This document shows, one piece after another, positions 62,079-64,000 of a stretch of DNA of 64,000 nucleotides. The notes beneath the pieces were generated by a model. That model was given only the letters and a program-made list of their open reading frames with translations, searched no databases and was not told where the DNA came from. This DNA is from Streptomyces gossypii. GTDB lineage: Bacteria > Actinomycetota > Actinomycetes > Streptomycetales > Streptomycetaceae. How positions within the stretch are numbered: the first letter of the stretch is position 1; the number at the start of each line of letters is the position of its first letter. The stretch lies in the NCBI RefSeq assembly GCF_025165795.1, contig NZ_JAJAGO010000003.1:310001-374000 (forward strand), in the 5' to 3' direction. A program made the position numbers and the translations under genes.

Positions 62079-63616
62079 CGTACACAGGCAGCAGTCGCCC
62101 CAGCCAGCACGAATCCGGACCGACCGACCGGGGCGGTGGTCCCGTACCGCCGGTCCCGGCACCGCCGATTGCCGGGGGGCCGGTCCCCGAAGGACCCCCC
62201 GGATCTCTGTTCGGCCCTGACTCGCAGTTCCACCGGTTCTTCAACGATCCGCGCTGGGCACTCGCCATGCTCCGGGCCACGGTGCTGGAGGCCGCCCATC
62301 CGCAGATCGGCGCAGCCCTCATCGACAACTCGGTTTTCGTGGCGCACCCATGGCGACGGCTGCGCAACACCCTCATGAGCCTGCAGCGCATGTCGGGCGC
62401 CGACGAGCACGCGCGGGAGCGCGAGGCGGCGCGGCTCAACCGCATGCACGCGCGGATGACCGGCACGGACACACAGAACCGGCCCTACGACGCGATGGAC
62501 CCCCAGGCCCGCGCCTGGGTGATCGCGACCCTGTTCGAGAGCTCCGTGACCATGTGCCGACTGAGCGGGCAGCCGCTCGACCAGCGCACCATGGAGCGGC
62601 TCTACGCCGAATTCCAGGCGTTCCTGACTACTTTGGGGGATCAGGGGGCCCAGCTTCCCCCCACCTTGAAGGAGTTCTGGCAGTACTACGACCGCATGGT
62701 CGAGGAGGAGCTGGAGAACACGGAGGCGCTGCGCATCATCCTCTACAAGCTCTTCGACCACCTCCCGGCGCCGCCCCTGCTGGGCGGCCTGCCCACCGTG
62801 TGGGCGACAGGACGCGCGGTCGCCGGGCCGGTCATCGGCACGATCACCGTGGCGTCCCTCCCCGGGCCCTTCCGCCGACGGGCGGGTTTACCGGAGGTCC
62901 CCGGCGCCCGGACGCTGATGCAGAGCGCCTATATGACCGCAGGTCTGGCCCGCTTCCTGCCCGACAACTGGCTGCGGACCGAGGATCTCACCCGGCTGCT
63001 GTACCTCTCCCCGGACGGTGAGGACCCCCAGTCCGCGGCACTCGCCGCGCTGCGCGACCGGGTGAGGCGGGCCGGCGCCCTCTTCCGGCTGGTCACGCCC
63101 TTCCCCGTGCAGCACGGCTCCGCCGAGAAGACCGAGCCGCAGCGGAGCGCTGAAGACTTCTTCACCGAGGTACTCGACCAGACCGGGGACGGCTATCTGG
63201 ACTGGCCCGACCTCGCCGCCATGGCGCGGGAGCTGGCCTCCTGCCTCGACCTGGACGAACCGGAGGAGACCAAGCTCTACCGCGCGTTCGCCGAGTGGTG
63301 GAGGGAACTCCAGTCGGCCCTCGACCTCGACGGCGACGGCCGCATCAGCGGAGCGGAGTACGCCGCCGCCGTCCCTTCCCTGGCGGGGCCCGCGCTGATC
63401 CGGGTCGCCGAGGTGCTCTTCAGCGTCACCGACACGGACGGCAACCAGTTCATCGACGCGGACGAGTACCGGGCCCTGTTCCGCACCGGCTTCCGGCGCA
63501 CCGTGGACGGCGCCGACGCGGGCTACTCCCGCAGCGCGTTCGTGAACGACTTCCTCTCCTTCATGTCGGGCCGCCGCCGCTCGACCGCCTACGATCCGCT
63601 GCTCTCCGGCGCGTAG
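62075..63616 (+). CDS. MpaB/rubber-oxygenase-like (DUF2236) domain fused to EF-hands
   Basis: 513 residues. After a Pro/Gly-rich leader, residues about 50-290 match DUF2236 (latex-clearing/MpaB-type): HPQIGAALIDNSVF, AHPWRRLRNTL, LNRMHARMTG and PYDAMDPQARAWVI; the usual His after W-V is Ile here. The C-terminal part holds three EF-hand-like loops at about residues 367 (DQTGDGYLDW), 416 (DLDGDGRISG) and 453 (DTDGNQFIDA). DUF2236 enzymes oxidatively cleave or modify isoprenoids or similar; calcium would be the regulator. GTG 62075 overlaps the prenyltransferase stop. Confidence 0.87.
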   Translation: MTYTGSSRPSQHESGPTDRGGGPVPPVPAPPIAGGPVPEGPPGSLFGPDSQFHRFFNDPRWALAMLRATVLEAAHPQIGAALIDNSVFVAHPWRRLRNTLMSLQRMSGADEHAREREAARLNRMHARMTGTDTQNRPYDAMDPQARAWVIATLFESSVTMCRLSGQPLDQRTMERLYAEFQAFLTTLGDQGAQLPPTLKEFWQYYDRMVEEELENTEALRIILYKLFDHLPAPPLLGGLPTVWATGRAVAGPVIGTITVASLPGPFRRRAGLPEVPGARTLMQSAYMTAGLARFLPDNWLRTEDLTRLLYLSPDGEDPQSAALAALRDRVRRAGALFRLVTPFPVQHGSAEKTEPQRSAEDFFTEVLDQTGDGYLDWPDLAAMARELASCLDLDEPEETKLYRAFAEWWRELQSALDLDGDGRISGAEYAAAVPSLAGPALIRVAEVLFSVTDTDGNQFIDADEYRALFRTGFRRTVDGADAGYSRSAFVNDFLSFMSGRRRSTAYDPLLSGA

Positions 63617-63710
63617 CTGCGGGCGTCGGCCCGCCCGGGGGAACTGGTGCCGCGTCAGATGAGGTGCACCCCGCTCGCCGTCCGGGCGGGCAACCCTTCC
63701 TGATATGGCA
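63617..63710. other. Short gap between converging genes
   Basis: 94 bases holding the terminators of the oxygenase-like gene and the DUF2867 gene; no clear long hairpin. Confidence 0.4.
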
Positions 63711-64000
63711 TCAGTTCGCGGGGGAGAGGTTCCGGGGCTTCTGGGGCGGGTCGGCTCGCCACTCGGCTGCGATGCCCCGCATCAGCGGCGGATACACGAG
63801 CAGGTGCCGGAACGGTGCGATCGCAGCCATGTAAACCTTGCCGAACAGGCCGTTCGGCTTGACCAGTACGGCCATCTGGCCGCGGTAGCCGCCGGCTCCG
63901 TCCGGGACCCAGCTCAGGTGCATCACCCCGTGCACGGTTCGGTTGCTCATCTCCGACGCCCACTCGTTGTCCGCCAGGTAGATCGAGCGGAAGGGCAGGC
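63711..64000 (-). CDS. DUF2867 family protein (C-terminal part; gene continues beyond window)
   Basis: The last 96 residues are seen. They open LPFRSIYLADNEWASEMSNR and continue HLSWVPDGAGGYRGQMAVLV, KPNGLFGKVYMAAIAPFRHL and the end LSPAN, the conserved DUF2867 pattern. In actinobacteria this domain often stands alone or behind a short-chain reductase domain. The start lies to the right of the window; an ATG at 63950 is internal. Function unknown. Confidence 0.8.
   Translation of the reverse strand, partial: LPFRSIYLADNEWASEMSNRTVHGVMHLSWVPDGAGGYRGQMAVLVKPNGLFGKVYMAAIAPFRHLLVYPPLMRGIAAEWRADPPQKPRNLSPAN

Overview
The window is high-GC chromosomal DNA from an actinobacterium, almost certainly Streptomyces. 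Evidence: strongly GC-biased third codon positions, frequent GTG/TTG starts behind GGAGG-type ribosome sites, the gene run ffs-dnaX-ybaB-recR-DUF5063 followed later by ask-asd-SigE-family sigma factor, and family types common in Streptomyces (DUF2637, CGNR, ROK, TPR-type regulators, HtpX/PspAB). The species cannot be named from the sequence alone.

Left arm (1-31.4 kb) is accessory DNA. (a) 0.4-2 kb: a glutamyl-tRNA synthetase that looks like a second copy rather than housekeeping gltX. (b) 1.9-11.2 kb, minus strand: a tight nine-gene operon (ATPase/anti-sigma-like, GT4 glycosyltransferase, 2-hydroxyacid dehydrogenase-like, MoaA-like radical SAM, nucleotidyltransferase-like, second radical SAM, NodU/CmcH carbamoyltransferase, RSH-like HD hydrolase, second GT4 glycosyltransferase). 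Overlapping stops and starts imply translational coupling. I know no characterised pathway with this gene set, and it is the best candidate here for an undescribed biosynthetic system. (c) 11.4-15.7 kb: TPR regulator, D-amino-acid-oxidase-like flavoprotein, CGNR regulator and MFS exporter, probably regulation, tailoring and export for the operon. (d) 16.1-24.9 kb: an integrative mobilizable element with MobA/VirD2-type relaxase, MobC, DUF2637 membrane protein, DnaB/RecA-like ATPase, XRE regulator, Xis and a tyrosine integrase with an unusual C-terminal extension. It has no FtsK-type Tra gene. A nearly identical leader precedes both the ATPase gene and xis. (e) 25.0-31.0 kb: a type I restriction-modification system (hsdM-hsdS-hsdR). 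The arm ends at tRNA-Ser(GGA), whose 3' end faces the island and is flanked by tandem repeats resembling integrase arm sites.

Right part (31.5-64 kb) is mostly core. The block SRP RNA, dnaX, ybaB, recR, DUF5063 (31.5-36.1 kb) is separated from ask-asd (50.4-52.7 kb) by about 14 kb of mixed genes: a divergent ROK regulator/MFS pair, a frameshifted lipoprotein, VOC/AraC, MmyB-type regulator, FMN reductase, aldo/keto reductase, HtpX-PspAB, a set of small secreted Cys-containing proteins, and a class F sortase beside an Excalibur-domain membrane protein. After asd come a SigE-family sigma factor coupled to a Ser/Pro-rich membrane protein, a SURF1-like protein overlapping an S9 peptidase tail to tail, a second ROK/MFS pair, and a coupled pair of cis-prenyltransferase and MpaB/rubber-oxygenase-like domain fused to EF-hands, which suggests polyprenoid metabolism. 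The window ends inside a DUF2867 gene.
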